A stretch of DNA of 64,000 bases from contig NC_083571.1 in assembly GCF_027579695.1 (NCBI RefSeq), forward strand, positions 49,709,390 through 49,773,389, given 5' to 3'. A model generated the notes under the pieces. That model ran no database searches, had not been told where the DNA came from, and was given only the letters and a program-made list of their open reading frames with translations. The DNA comes from Neoarius graeffei (Eukaryota; Chordata; Actinopteri; Siluriformes; Ariidae). Position 1 is the first letter of the stretch. Each line of letters starts with the position of its first letter. Position numbers and translations under genes: made by a program. Of the stretch, positions 12,139-22,284 are shown one piece after another.

Positions 12139-12840
12139 CATGTGACCTCATTGCTGATTAGCTAGAACCGTCACGACAGCCAATGGTATGATGTAGTGAT
12201 ACAGTTTAGATTCAACATTATTATCGTGCTGTTACATTGGCTCTTGGCTTCATTTGATATGACTATTCGACACAATACTTGTGTCCATTATGATAACAGC
12301 TGAAGCGAAGTCAGAAGATTGAATCCAACAGTGTTTGCTGATTATTTTGTAATGCAGTAGTTTTTAGAACTTTTTAGGCGGTATTCACCTGCCTGAATCG
12401 GTAGACTACCACATGAATTGGTAGAGTTGGAAAGTGTGTTAAGAGAATGATATCCATGAGAGTAAATGGAAATGTTTCTTGAGTGGTTTGAGTAGAAAAT
12501 TTTGAAACATTTTGGCTTATTGTTTTGGAGGGTGGCAATAATTTTGGAGCTAAGTGTAGGTATATTAATTAATCTAGCAACTGACTGTATACTATTCCAT
12601 TCTGAAGTTTTGTACTGAGGGTACAAAGGTGTGTTTCTCACATACTCCAAGCACTGAACGTCTCCCTCTACTGAGGCACTGTTTTGAGTCAGCATGCTTA
12701 CTGAAAGATAATGAACTGAAAGGTGGGTTGGTGTGGCTTTTGTAAAGTGAAATTCAATAATTTTTTCCATCAGTATTCAAGGTGGATAATCAAATCATCA
12801 CCAAGTTATCTTAATTCACGCAATTGTGTGTCTTGCAATG
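12139..12840. other. Unassigned sequence
   Basis: The longest open frame (12770-12342, - strand) has no recognisable domain and unconvincing composition. No gene supported. Confidence 0.3.
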
Positions 12841-12844
12841 ATTT

Positions 12845-13262
12845 TATTTAAAAAAATGGATATAAAAATTCTACACACAACCACCCTGTTAAAATTGCAG
12901 CTTTTGGTGATGTAAAAAATGAAACCAAGATAACTTATGTCAAATTTTTTTCCACCTATGGAGTACAATAGCTGGATGGAAGCCCTTTCTCATGAAAAAA
13001 ACACACACACAAATCCAAGCCCACCTGTTTTACCAGACCAAAATAGAACATTTTTGGGAATTATTAAAAATGCATGTCTGGTGCAAAAACAAGAAAATTT
13101 GTCATCCTTATAACCCCATACACATGATGAAGCATGGTGGTGGCAGCATCATACTATGCGGCGGCTTCTCTTTAGCTGGGACTGGGACTCTCGTCAAGAA
13201 AGAAGTAATTATGTATAGCTCCATATACCAATCTATTTGGAAGGCAAAGACACATCACTGAC
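12845..13262 (+). mobile_element. Tc1-like transposon fragment
   Basis: It begins with a terminal-type segment (CACCCTGTTAAAATTGCAG) also found at 24765. It continues into a broken transposase frame with IHMMKHGGGSIILCGGFS. The C-terminal half and right end are missing. Confidence 0.65.
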
Positions 13263-13660
13263 TAGCATCACAAATGGCTCCTGACTAATAATGACCTTTA
13301 TTAACACATTCCTGTATTTCATATGCAGTCATTTGCTATGTTTGTGTAATGTGTGAACTGTGAGATTTAGAAAATCAGACAATGAAGCAGCTTCTCTCAG
13401 TGCTGTGTGTCCATTAAAGTAGAAATGATTGAACTGTCCGGCTAGTTGGAGTTGCCCTAGGATTTGCTGTTGATGGATAGAAATTTATATAACCAGGACT
13501 GGACATTTAGGTCAAATATTAGCACTGACCTTTTTTTTATTATTCCTCAGTATTGGATGCTTACTTAGTTTTAGTGGATGCTTGTGTGCACTTGTGGAAA
13601 GTCAGTGTCACTTTTTAATGTATGATGCCCACATTGCGATCTGTTAAACTGAGAATTATA
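13263..13660. other. Unassigned sequence
   Basis: No gene or clear repeat was seen. Confidence 0.3.
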
Positions 13661-14846
13661 GACCCCTTGCACTGATGTCACATTTACATGAGCAACCATC
13701 GCTACTCTAGACCTGGGGGACAAGCAAACTTTGTTTATATACTGTTCACATAGTGAAGCCAAGTGAAGATGTCGGGCATCTGTTGCTGTTGTCCACAGAA
13801 AACTACAGCTAAAAAAGCTCTACTACCAGATTACTTGGATAATCTCAGTCAGAAATAAGTGAAAGATAAATATACGCAGAGAGTAGAGTTTATTAGCGGT
13901 TATGATCCGTACAAAATTCCTCGAAACGACAGGAGTGATGGTGCAGATTTGTGGCCTAGCGTTAGCTACATGTTGGAATGTACCTTCTTTTTCCCCAAAG
14001 ATTCCCAGCATGGAAGAACAGTTTATATAAAAAAAAAGCAAGAAAACCTTCTTTGTGTAAACATCAGCTTTTGGGAAGGACTCCAACCTGAACTGTGGGC
14101 TAGATGGTATTCCGGCCCCTCCATGTCTCAGCAACCCCAAGGACATCTAGTTACACAACTATTTGCACTATATCATACATTGATACTTATTATTGTTTAA
14201 ACAATAACTGAAGTGTTATTATTTGGAAAATAACAAATATATTTGCTCTAGACTTTCAAACAATGTTTAAGATTTTATTTTTATTTTATCTAATAGTGGA
14301 TGGTACAATAATTACAAATGCGAACAGAATCAGCACATTCCAGTTGTAACAATAGTCATATAGTAACTATAATCACCCTTGCAATAATAATTTCAGTAAA
14401 TGGTTAATGTTCAGTTCCCTCTTCATTTATTTTATATTCAAAAGGCACAACTGAGTCACACAGGTTGATAAGTGTGTAACAGACAATAACAATTTTATCC
14501 AAAATAGTTTTTCCTGCCTTCGGCAATTTATTTCTATTTCACAAGCATGCTGCTGTTGTAAAATTCAGTTTGTGTATGTTTTCAGGTTTAGCTCCTCTCA
14601 TCGTATTCTCTTTAACCACTCATTTCTTCATTGTTCTTGAAGCATTTGCTTCTCTTTGTTAACATTTTTCTTGATAGTGGGAGATGGTAATACCTTTTAT
14701 CTATTTCTTGATTTGAACAACCAAAACCAGTGCAAAAATGAACCATACTGAAGACAGATTAAGCCTTGCTTACACGAAAGACGGTGTCTGTTTGACCCCC
14801 GGGGTAATTATGACGTGATTCATGACGTCATGCACAAGGGGTCTAT
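13661..14846 (+). mobile_element. ~1.2-kb DNA transposon relic, related to 56856-58400
   Basis: The left end TATAGACCCCTTGCACTGAT is answered in inverse orientation by the right end GCACAAGGGGTCTATA (to about 14846), giving TIRs with a TA-containing edge. From 13769 a frame begins MSGICCCCPQKTTAKKALLP, then YLDNLSQ, a stop, and a GYDPYKIPRND-like segment. I associate this N-terminus with fish YqaJ-nuclease ORFs carried by ISL2EU/IS4EU-type elements; that association is from memory and is inference. No nuclease or transposase core is present. Confidence 0.55.
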
Positions 14847-15660
14847 ACAGGAAGTAACTTCCACAGTATTAAATGTAACTGAAAATGAATGGCATATCTT
14901 TTTTTTTTAAAATAAATAACATTTTGTAATTGTTGGCAAATTGCTGTTGTATAAGAGTTATAAAACACTTAGGGACATGTTGTTATTGGAAAATAATCAG
15001 CTTCCAGGTGGCAGCACACCACACCGTTGTTTATTGTCCTGTAACAACATATCCAGTTGTGTTTTCTGTTCTTTTAACAATTCCCAATGGTTTAAAACTC
15101 ATATCCTGTGGAGGAAAATGAAAGAACCCTTTCAAAATTCTGGATGAGTCATCAAATAAGCTCGGGTGATTCGCTCACAGAGGCTTGAGCACAATCTTGA
15201 ATCATTTTTAACAATTAAGGTCATGCTCATTAAAACACATTTGCCTTAAAGTAAGCAACAACTCCCATTCCGTGTGTGTGCGCACGAGCAAGCAAGAAAC
15301 AGAGAAAAAAAAAAGAGTGAGTAATATGTGGTGGTTTCTCAGAAATCAACAAAGCAACAGATGACAAAAATGAAATGCTGTTTTTTTTTCTGTTGCTGTT
15401 CATTGACCAGCTTCTCTTGACCTGAATTTTTCTTTCCTTTTCTCTCCATTATTCCTCTTAAATCAGAGCAATATGCCAATGAAAACTAATTTTTCTTATG
15501 AATGAATATGTCATCATTTTTAGTTATGCATAGTTACAGTTAATGTTGTGGAATATCTGCAAGGCAAGTTAGTTCTTTTATTACTTTTGTGATAAACTAT
15601 AAATAGTTGTTCTCTAACCAGCCCCTCTTTTATTCTTTTTATTGAAGTTAATAAGACAAG
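14847..15660. other. Unassigned AT-rich sequence
   Basis: No gene or recognisable repeat. Short frames only. Confidence 0.3.
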
Positions 15661-15664
15661 CAAA

Positions 15665-15666
<2 letters not shown>

Positions 15667-15717
<51 letters not shown>

Positions 15718-15746
15718 GAGAGTGAGAGAGAGAGAGAGAGAGAGAG
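15667..15746. repeat. (GT)n followed by (GA)n microsatellite
   Basis: An uninterrupted (GT)n of about 50 bp (15667-15716) is followed after a few bases by (GA)n to 15746. Confidence 0.97.
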
Positions 15747-16279
15747 GAAATGATTTAACAGGTGTCTTACTGTAATTCCAATGTTCAGTCCAGCTGCTGT
15801 TATTTCCTCTGCCCTCTATGTCCAGCCAGGAAGCGTTCCCATGGTAATTGCAGGAACTGAGTCTGGCCTGCCAATCACCACTGAGCCTCCATGATGATTG
15901 GGAACAAATAGATGAAAAGTAGTAAACAGGTTATGGGAAGGGGAACGGGAACAATAAAGAAGTGTTTAACAAAGTAACAAGGGAAGTAAGATGTGCTTGA
16001 CTTCATGCCTTTTCTTCTTGAAGTCTGAATTTACACGGCACACTCCAGAATGTGTGTGTAGCTAACTTTTATATATAGGGAAATGTGTCACTCTTAGTTT
16101 TCATATGAACTACATCTGGGACATTGATTCACATATTTTCCAATATCTTCACTTGTGAGGATATCGATGAATTATGATTAAGTTGCGTACTTTTTGTTTG
16201 TGAATGTGTCTGTATTATAAAAAGAAAATTGCATGTTGCCTTGAAGTTATGAAGTTTATCTTCTCGTGTTGAAAAACTC
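15747..16279. other. Unassigned sequence
   Basis: No gene. From about 16180 the sequence resembles that at 18010-18110 (TGAATGTGTCTGTATTATA, then GAAGTTATGAAGTTTATCTT), so it belongs to the repeat cluster that follows. Confidence 0.35.
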
Positions 16280-16511
16280 ATTTTTCATACGATATACGTC
16301 ACGGATCTGAGTAACATATTTAAATAATATTGGCTGGCTTTGAGTGGTATATCAGACATATTCCATTCAGCCAGCATGATACTGGACAAGTCAAAGACAA
16401 GTTCAATATCATGCTAGCTGAATGGAATATATCTGATATACCATGAAAAAAAAGACAGCCGATATTATTTAAATATGTTACTCAGACCCGTGACGTATTT
16501 CATATGAAAAA
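16280..16511. repeat. Inverted repeat, about 100-bp imperfect arms
   Basis: The left arm runs from TTTTTCATACGATATACGTC to CCATTCAGCCAGCATGATA. The right arm is its complement, ending GTGACGTATTTCATATG. The arms differ at several positions and are separated by about 20 bp. Probably a fold-back element or MITE. Confidence 0.8.
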
Positions 16512-16895
16512 TATATTATTATACATACACACTTGATGGAACAATTATAGATTTTACAAAAAGTTAAGAACAGGGGGGTAACTTACCAATATTGAATGCT
16601 GATTTCTGATCGAATGTAATTCAATGTTCTGTCAATCCAATGTACAAAGTCAGAGTTCTAACAATAAAAATGGTACAAGTCCAAAAAGCCTGAACAACCC
16701 AACTTCGAAACAAGCTATATACAGATTGACAGTTCAAGTTCAAAGTTACTTTTGGTCGTAGTTAATTGTTACATTGCAGTTGTTCAGAACAAAAGGGCTT
16801 TGCTGAGTGAAGTCCACGAGTGAAGTCCTCTTGTAAAAGTCTCCGTCACTTTTCCTCACCTCCAAATAGAACTTTGACAATATTTCCACTATTGC
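16512..16895. other. Unassigned sequence within a repeat cluster
   Basis: No gene was recognised. The - strand frame starting in the next block runs into this interval. Confidence 0.3.
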
Positions 16896-17205
16896 TCTCT
16901 TTTCCAGGTTTTCGATGTCCGTTGTTATGTTTTTTTCTTGTAAATATGCGTGAAGTTTTGGTAGCCTTTCGGGTGTTCAGCGCGTCTGTCTCTTTTAAAT
17001 CTTCCGCTTTTAATGAAGCAAACCTCACGGCCATGTTTGCGTACAAACTGTCACAGTCACTCGCTAGCGCGGGAAGTTTTACATCTCCAACATGTCTCTT
17101 TTCCAGTTTTTCGATGTCCATTGGTATGTTTTTCTCTTGTAAATATGCGTGAAGAATATATAATGAAGTTTTGGTAGCCTTTCAGGTATTCAGTGTGTCT
17201 TTTAG
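16896..17205. repeat. Two direct repeats of a ~100-bp unit, ~200 bp apart
   Basis: TTTTCCAGGTTTTCGATGTC at 16900 recurs as TTTTCCAGTTTTTCGATGTC at 17101. Both are followed by TCTTGTAAATATGCGTGAAG and a TTTTGGTAGCCTTTC segment. A 91-codon - strand frame spans them (MDIEKLEKRHVGDVKLPALA at its start), possibly a piece of a transposon-encoded protein. I do not recognise the family. Confidence 0.6.
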
Positions 17206-17585
17206 TTTTAGTTTTCAGTTTGTTTATTTAGTGTTCAAACCTAGCACTGGATTAACCCCGTCTTCTCTCTCCCAACCGACAAAGAAATGATTGTGCGCAT
17301 GCGCAGCAGAAAAGTTTTGTCATTGGATCTTCGTGTGTGACGTCGTGTTGTCTTGACAACGCGCAATATTATAACAATATTGCATGCTCATTCTACATTG
17401 GGGAGAGTGGTGTAATACATGGAGGATAAGCGATATAACAATATTGCATGCCATTGATAAACCCAGTAGAAGGGAATAAAATACATGTTTTTATTCCATG
17501 GAAAAAGTGGCCCGTATGTATAATAATTCCCGATGTGTCACTCCCAGTATTTTCCTGCTGACTAGACCCATGTTGTCAAAATGGC
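17206..17585. other. Unassigned, CpG-bearing repeat-like sequence
   Basis: It contains TGCGCATGCGCAGCAG and an ACAATATTGCATGC motif repeated at 17382 and 17440. ATGTGTCACTC at 17533 also occurs at 16084. Likely part of a non-autonomous transposon; boundaries are not resolved. Confidence 0.3.
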
Positions 17586-17596
17586 AAACCGGTTCA

Positions 17597-17979
17597 TCTC
17601 ATCTCATCTCATCTCATTATCTCTAGCCGCTTTATCCTTCTACAGGGTCGCAGGCAAGCTATAGCCTATCCCGGCTGACTACGGGCGAAAGGCGGGGTAC
17701 ACCCTGGACAAGTCGCCAGGTCATCACAGGGCTGACACATAGACACAGACAACCATTCACACTCACATTCACACCTACGGTCAATTTAGAGTCACCAGTT
17801 AACCTAACCTGCATGTCTTTGGACTGTGGGGGAAACCGGAGCACCCGGAGGAAACCCACGCGGACACGGGGAGAACATGCAAACTCCACACAGAAAGGCC
17901 CTCGCCGGCCCCGGGGCTCGAACCCAGGACCTTCTTGCTGTGAGGCGACAGCGCTAACCACTACACCACCGTGCCGCCC
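17597..17979 (-). mobile_element. tRNA-headed SINE, copy 5
   Basis: Full-length reverse copy with a long (TCTCA)n tail. The target duplication AAAC(C/T)GGTTCA is at 17586-17596 and 17980-17990. Confidence 0.92.
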
Positions 17980-18059
17980 AAACTGGTTCAAATTTTTAAA
18001 AATTCTTTTGATTAACTTTCTTTTTTTTGTGGATGTGTCCATATAATATACAGAATATT

Positions 18060-18198
18060 CCACGGTGGCTTGAAGATATGAAGTTTATCTTACCGTGTTG
18101 AAAAATATTTCAATTGTTTGTGATGCACACTCATGAAATATACATTCACCACTCAAAGATAAACTTCATATCTTCGTGACACTGTGTAATATCTCTCA

Positions 18199-18236
<38 letters not shown>
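18060..18236. repeat. Short inverted repeat plus (CA)n microsatellite
   Basis: TTGAAGATATGAAGTTTATC at 18071 returns inverted as GATAAACTTCATATCTTC at 18158. A (CA)n tract follows at about 18198-18236. The arm also matches 16240-16262, linking it to the neighbouring repeat cluster. Confidence 0.75.
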
Positions 18237-18242
<6 letters not shown>

Positions 18243-18399
18243 CGGGCAAAACCTGGACATGGACACAATAGTTTTTCTTTATTTTTTATTCATTAAAAGG
18301 AACTTCAAGTCTTAAAGTAATGATGGACTGCTGGCTGTTTCTCTTTACTTAGTTGAACGATTCTTGACATAATATGGATTACTACAGTTGTGAAATAGG

Positions 18400-18690
18400 G
18401 CTATTTATTGTATGTATTTTTATTATTTACTATTTACTGTTTGATTTCAAACGCATTAACAAGGCAAGAAATTGCACTAATTAACTTTTGACGAGGCACA
18501 CCTGTTAATTGAAAAGCATTCCAGGTGACTGCCTCATGAAGTTGGTTAAGATAATGTGTAAAGCGTCAAGGTAAATGGTGGCTACATTGAAGAATCTAAA
18601 ATATAAAACAAATATTTTTACCACCTTTTTTGTTTGCCACATGATTTCATAATTAGGGGGTCTAGCTTTCATATACTGTAGTTTGAGACG
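18400..18690 (+). mobile_element. Tc1-like fragment, shared with 50640-50930
   Basis: AGGCAAGAAATTGCACTAAT, then CCTCATGAAG(T/C)TGGTTAAGA and GAAGAATCTAAAATAT, occur in the same order at both loci. This matches the 3' part of a Tc1-like element. No TIR pair or intact frame remains. Confidence 0.55.
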
Positions 18691-19410
18691 TACTCCTCTC
18701 ACATCTGGTTTACTTCACATTCCTCAGTACTATGGAGCCAGATGGTCTTTATAACTACCACACACACAGAGAGAGAGAGAGAGAGAATGTGTACTCAAGT
18801 GAAAGTGTGCATCAGGATCAGCTACACTGATGTGAGCTGCTGTATTGTGACTCTGTACATTAAGCTCAGAGGATTTCTGAAAATAGAAAAATATGACTGG
18901 CCTACATTTTCACGCTCGTGCATTGGCACAGTTGTTACGTTTTCACGTTGTGTGTCTGGATTGTGCATGTTGTGTTTGTGTGCATTTGTGTGCTACAGGA
19001 TAAGACTGAGCCTCTTAAAAACTAATACTCACTTTGTCAGTTTGCATATTTGTTATAATATTGTGTTATCACTTTCAATGTGATGGTGTTTGAACACACA
19101 GCTATGACTTGTCAAATGTTCAACATGGGAGTTTATTTCTGCTTTGACGTGCTGTATTTACAGTGTTTATGAGAAGTTTCTATATGAAAGAGATCCATGT
19201 GGCCCACCTGCATGGGTAATCACAAATATTCACATATTCAAGGTTTTCTGTAGTGTGGATGTTTCTCAGTGCTTTGAATTTTGGCTACGGTTGATTGTGT
19301 GCCTTGAGTCCTATTGTGTACCAGTAGCAAAAGCACTATCTATACTTATTTGTGTTAGTTTGGTGTTCAGTGACTGGCAAACTTTCTGCATTTTGACCTT
19401 GTGTCACTCA
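18691..19410. other. Unassigned sequence
   Basis: A frame at 19144-19602 is open, but its product has no recognisable domain and runs into the transposon at 19411. A short (GA)n is at 18770-18786. No gene supported. Confidence 0.3.
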
Positions 19411-20423
19411 CTACGTTTACATGCACATAGAGAGAATCGAATTTCTGCCATTGCTCGACTGAAATCGAAGTTCAAAATGCCATGTATACACCTTAATTCG
19501 GCTGAAATTGAACCGAACTTGATTTCTCGGAATCGAGCTACACGACCTAGTTTATGCGATTTCTGCCGAGCTACTTTGTGCATGTATACCCTATTGAGCT
19601 AGTTGTCGAGCTACTTCCGGAAGTGACGAGTGACGAGACCACAAGCGGGAAACACAACAGCCTCGGTCGGCATGACAACAGTAGTAGCGAGCAGCAGAAG
19701 AGTTCAGGAGGAACAAACGAAGAAGAGAAAATGGCGATGTAGAGCTCTCTGAAGTGTGGGTGGAGCACAGAGGACGGCAGGACAAAGCTTCTGGTACTAA
19801 TAGGCTTTTTATTGTCATACTTTTCAGTTTAACAGCCTACTTTTATTCTTGAGAGAAAAACACACACACACACACACGCACGCGCGCTGTGTTCTAGTCC
19901 CGGGATGAGCTGTCCCCTCTGCTCTCCCTCTGCCTCCTTAAATAGGGCGCGGTTACTGGGAAGACACACAAACACAGGTTAATTACCATCAGGTGAAGTG
20001 ATTCTGCCACTCACCTTCCCTGGCTCCGCCCTCCTGTCACAGACCGGCGCTTGACCACGCCCCCACTGCCACAGGCAAGCAGAAACGTGCACTTCTGGAG
20101 CAATGAGGAGACAGAGTTCATGCTCATTCAGCTTAAGGAGTTGAATATATTAAAATTCATGGACGGGAGAAAAACGCGCAATGGAGAACACAGAACTGAT
20201 AACTTTGTTTACACTCTTGAATAGCTCTTCTTCATGACGACAACCGGAAGTGTACCAACACGATGGGGCGTGTTGCGCCACCTGTGGCTCGGGTGCACAA
20301 TGCACCTCACACAATAGCCCGATTTCATTGTGTGCATGTAGGATTGGATTTCTCTGGCACCCTGCTGGGACCTTCAGCTCAATTACCGACAGCAGCTCGA
20401 TTTGGATGTGCATGTAAACGTAG
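19411..20423 (+). mobile_element. Harbinger-like transposon relic with Myb/SANT fragment
   Basis: The TIR CTACGTTTACATGCACAT (19411-19428) is matched exactly in inverse orientation at 20406-20423. A 3-bp TCA duplication flanks it (19408-19410, 20424-20426). At about 20095-20180 a + strand frame reads WSNEETEFMLIQLKELNILK, the style of the Myb/SANT-like DNA-binding ORF carried by PIF/Harbinger elements. The transposase itself is absent. An LTR-like block (19800-20080) interrupts the interior. Confidence 0.7.
19800..20080 (-). mobile_element. LTR-like / promoter-like repeat block (inverted relative of 22665-22870)
   Basis: On the - strand it reads GGCAGTGGGGGCGTGG, then CGGTCTGTGACAGGAGGGCG, a TATTTAAGGAGG TATA-like site, a (GT)n tract and AATAAAAGT. 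The same series, diverged, occurs on the + strand at 22665-22870. TATA-like and polyadenylation-like signals in one block suggest a retroelement LTR. Boundaries and superfamily are inference. Confidence 0.45.
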
Positions 20424-20426
20424 TCA

Positions 20427-21300
20427 CTGAACCACTACTGAACTAACCTGCTCTAATCAATGAGTCTATTCTCTCCACTCTCATAGCCTTGTTAGTGATG
20501 TAATGAACATGAGTGATGAAAGATTAAACGATTTAATCATTTTAAATCATATTATTACATTTATTCCAGTAATATTGTGAGTGATCATTTATTTTGTACA
20601 ACAGTGTGATTGAAATCTGAAGGTGTGGATTAATTTTCTATGACCGTAGATCTGGCAGTAGTTCCAGCTGTAACATGCGCTTGTTCTACATTGTTGTTTT
20701 CATAGTAACAGCTCGTTCACAGGAACTTGTATGAAGGATGCTCTCCTTATAATAAACAGATGATAAAGAAAAACATATAATCATTGATTAGAGGGTGAAG
20801 TTTTCTGAGCTCTATAGTTAGCATTTATGGAAGGTTTCAACAGAGTAAGTCCTTTGTAATCACTGGTAAGTTTTCTGACAGATGATTGTTTTCCAGTTTT
20901 TTTTAGCAACATCACAAGCTACTTCGCTAAATAAAGAAGCTGGTGAGGGAATGACTGTTTAGAGCTGTTACTCTGTAAGTGATAACAGGAACTAACTTGT
21001 GTCTGGAAGTTCCAGAGCATTAACTGTAACTATAAATTGTTTAAAAAAAGGCACAACTGCAAAAATGTACGAACTGTTACACAGCACTAACACAGCACTG
21101 GAGACTCCTCCCAAACATGCTAAATAAACATAATGATTATACGTTTTTCTTTGTGAAATAAATGGAGCATCGGTTTCTGTGAGTGTTACTACAGAACTTG
21201 ATCTATTACAATAGAAACAATAGCGTATTAGTGTATTGACCAATCAGATTAGAGAATTCAACAGCACTGTATAAAACATATATGCCTAGCTTTTCCTTTA
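20427..21300. other. Unassigned, repeat-like sequence
   Basis: The segment ending GACCAATCAGATTAGAGAAT near 21240 resembles sequences near 29908 and 62275. This suggests a shared terminal motif of a non-autonomous transposon. No gene. Confidence 0.35.
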
Positions 21301-21313
21301 CATGATGATCACT

Positions 21314-21318
<5 letters not shown>

Positions 21319-21354
<36 letters not shown>

Positions 21355-21361
21355 GGCAGGC
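21319..21361. repeat. (GT)n microsatellite
   Basis: A (GT)n tract is followed by GGGTGGGTGGGCAGGCAGGC. Confidence 0.95.
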
Positions 21362-22080
21362 AGGCATGTTTTTAGCCCAATGTGAGTATGAAAAAAAGAA
21401 TAAATATCTTCACAGTGATGGGAACGTGTCCAATATCTGCACTAACCAGGTCCTCACACACATCAAAAAAAAAAAACAATTACAAAATGCATTTTTAATT
21501 TAAATAAGCCCAAAACAAGAGCCAAAAGTTTTAAGTTAAGATTTGGGTTAGATTTAGATATAGGAATGGCATTAACTAGCTATTAGCAGTATTAATTAGC
21601 AGTAATTATTATGGATGGAATGTCCTCATAGGTAGTAGAATGTGTGTGCGCGTGCTGGAAGGGAGTGCCGCATGTAATGGAGAGAAATATCCAAATAATA
21701 TTTGAATATTTTTGAAAAATAAGGATGGAAATTAGTTGGCACTTGTCAGCGAATAAGCACAGTTTGAAAAGTGAAACACAAAGAGTAGAAATTTGACTGA
21801 AAAAAGAGAGACAAATTATTACAAAACACATTTGTATTACATCATTTAAATCAGTTTATTTAAAGCAAGTTGATGCCTTAATTTAAAACGTCATTTACTT
21901 ACAGTACACAGTTAAGCTCATGAAATATTACAAAAACCTTTAAAATGGAAACTGGGATTCCCCCAAGGGGGAAATGATAACAGGAAGTTGACAAAAGTGC
22001 TGTATGTTAAAATCCAGTATGGACAGCCAGGAACAGAAAACCGATACTATAAAAAATAAATTATCTCATATTTTTTAAGC
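21362..22080. other. Unassigned AT-rich sequence
   Basis: No gene or clear repeat was seen. Confidence 0.3.
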
Positions 22081-22082
22081 CT

Positions 22083-22284
22083 TTATTTGTTACATGCACA
22101 TTAGAGCACAGTGAAATTCTTTCACCATATTTAACCCATCTGGGGATGTAAGCACACATAAACAGAGCAGTGGGCAGCTGCTGCAGCACCCAGGGGTTTG
22201 GTGCCTTGCTCAAGGGCACATCAGCCATTCCTGCTGGTCCAGGGAATCAAAATGGCAACCTTATGGTTCCAAAGCTGCTTCTTT
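22083..22284 (-). mobile_element. tRNA-derived SINE (second family), 5' part
   Basis: GCACAGTGAAATTCTTTCACC, AACCCATCTGGGGA, GGTGCCTTGCTCAAGGGCAC and a reversed B-box-like GGAATCAAAATGGC follow in order. The same order occurs at 44435-44620 and 54181-54340. The copy is split by the element at 22285-23553; its end continues at 23554. Confidence 0.7.
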
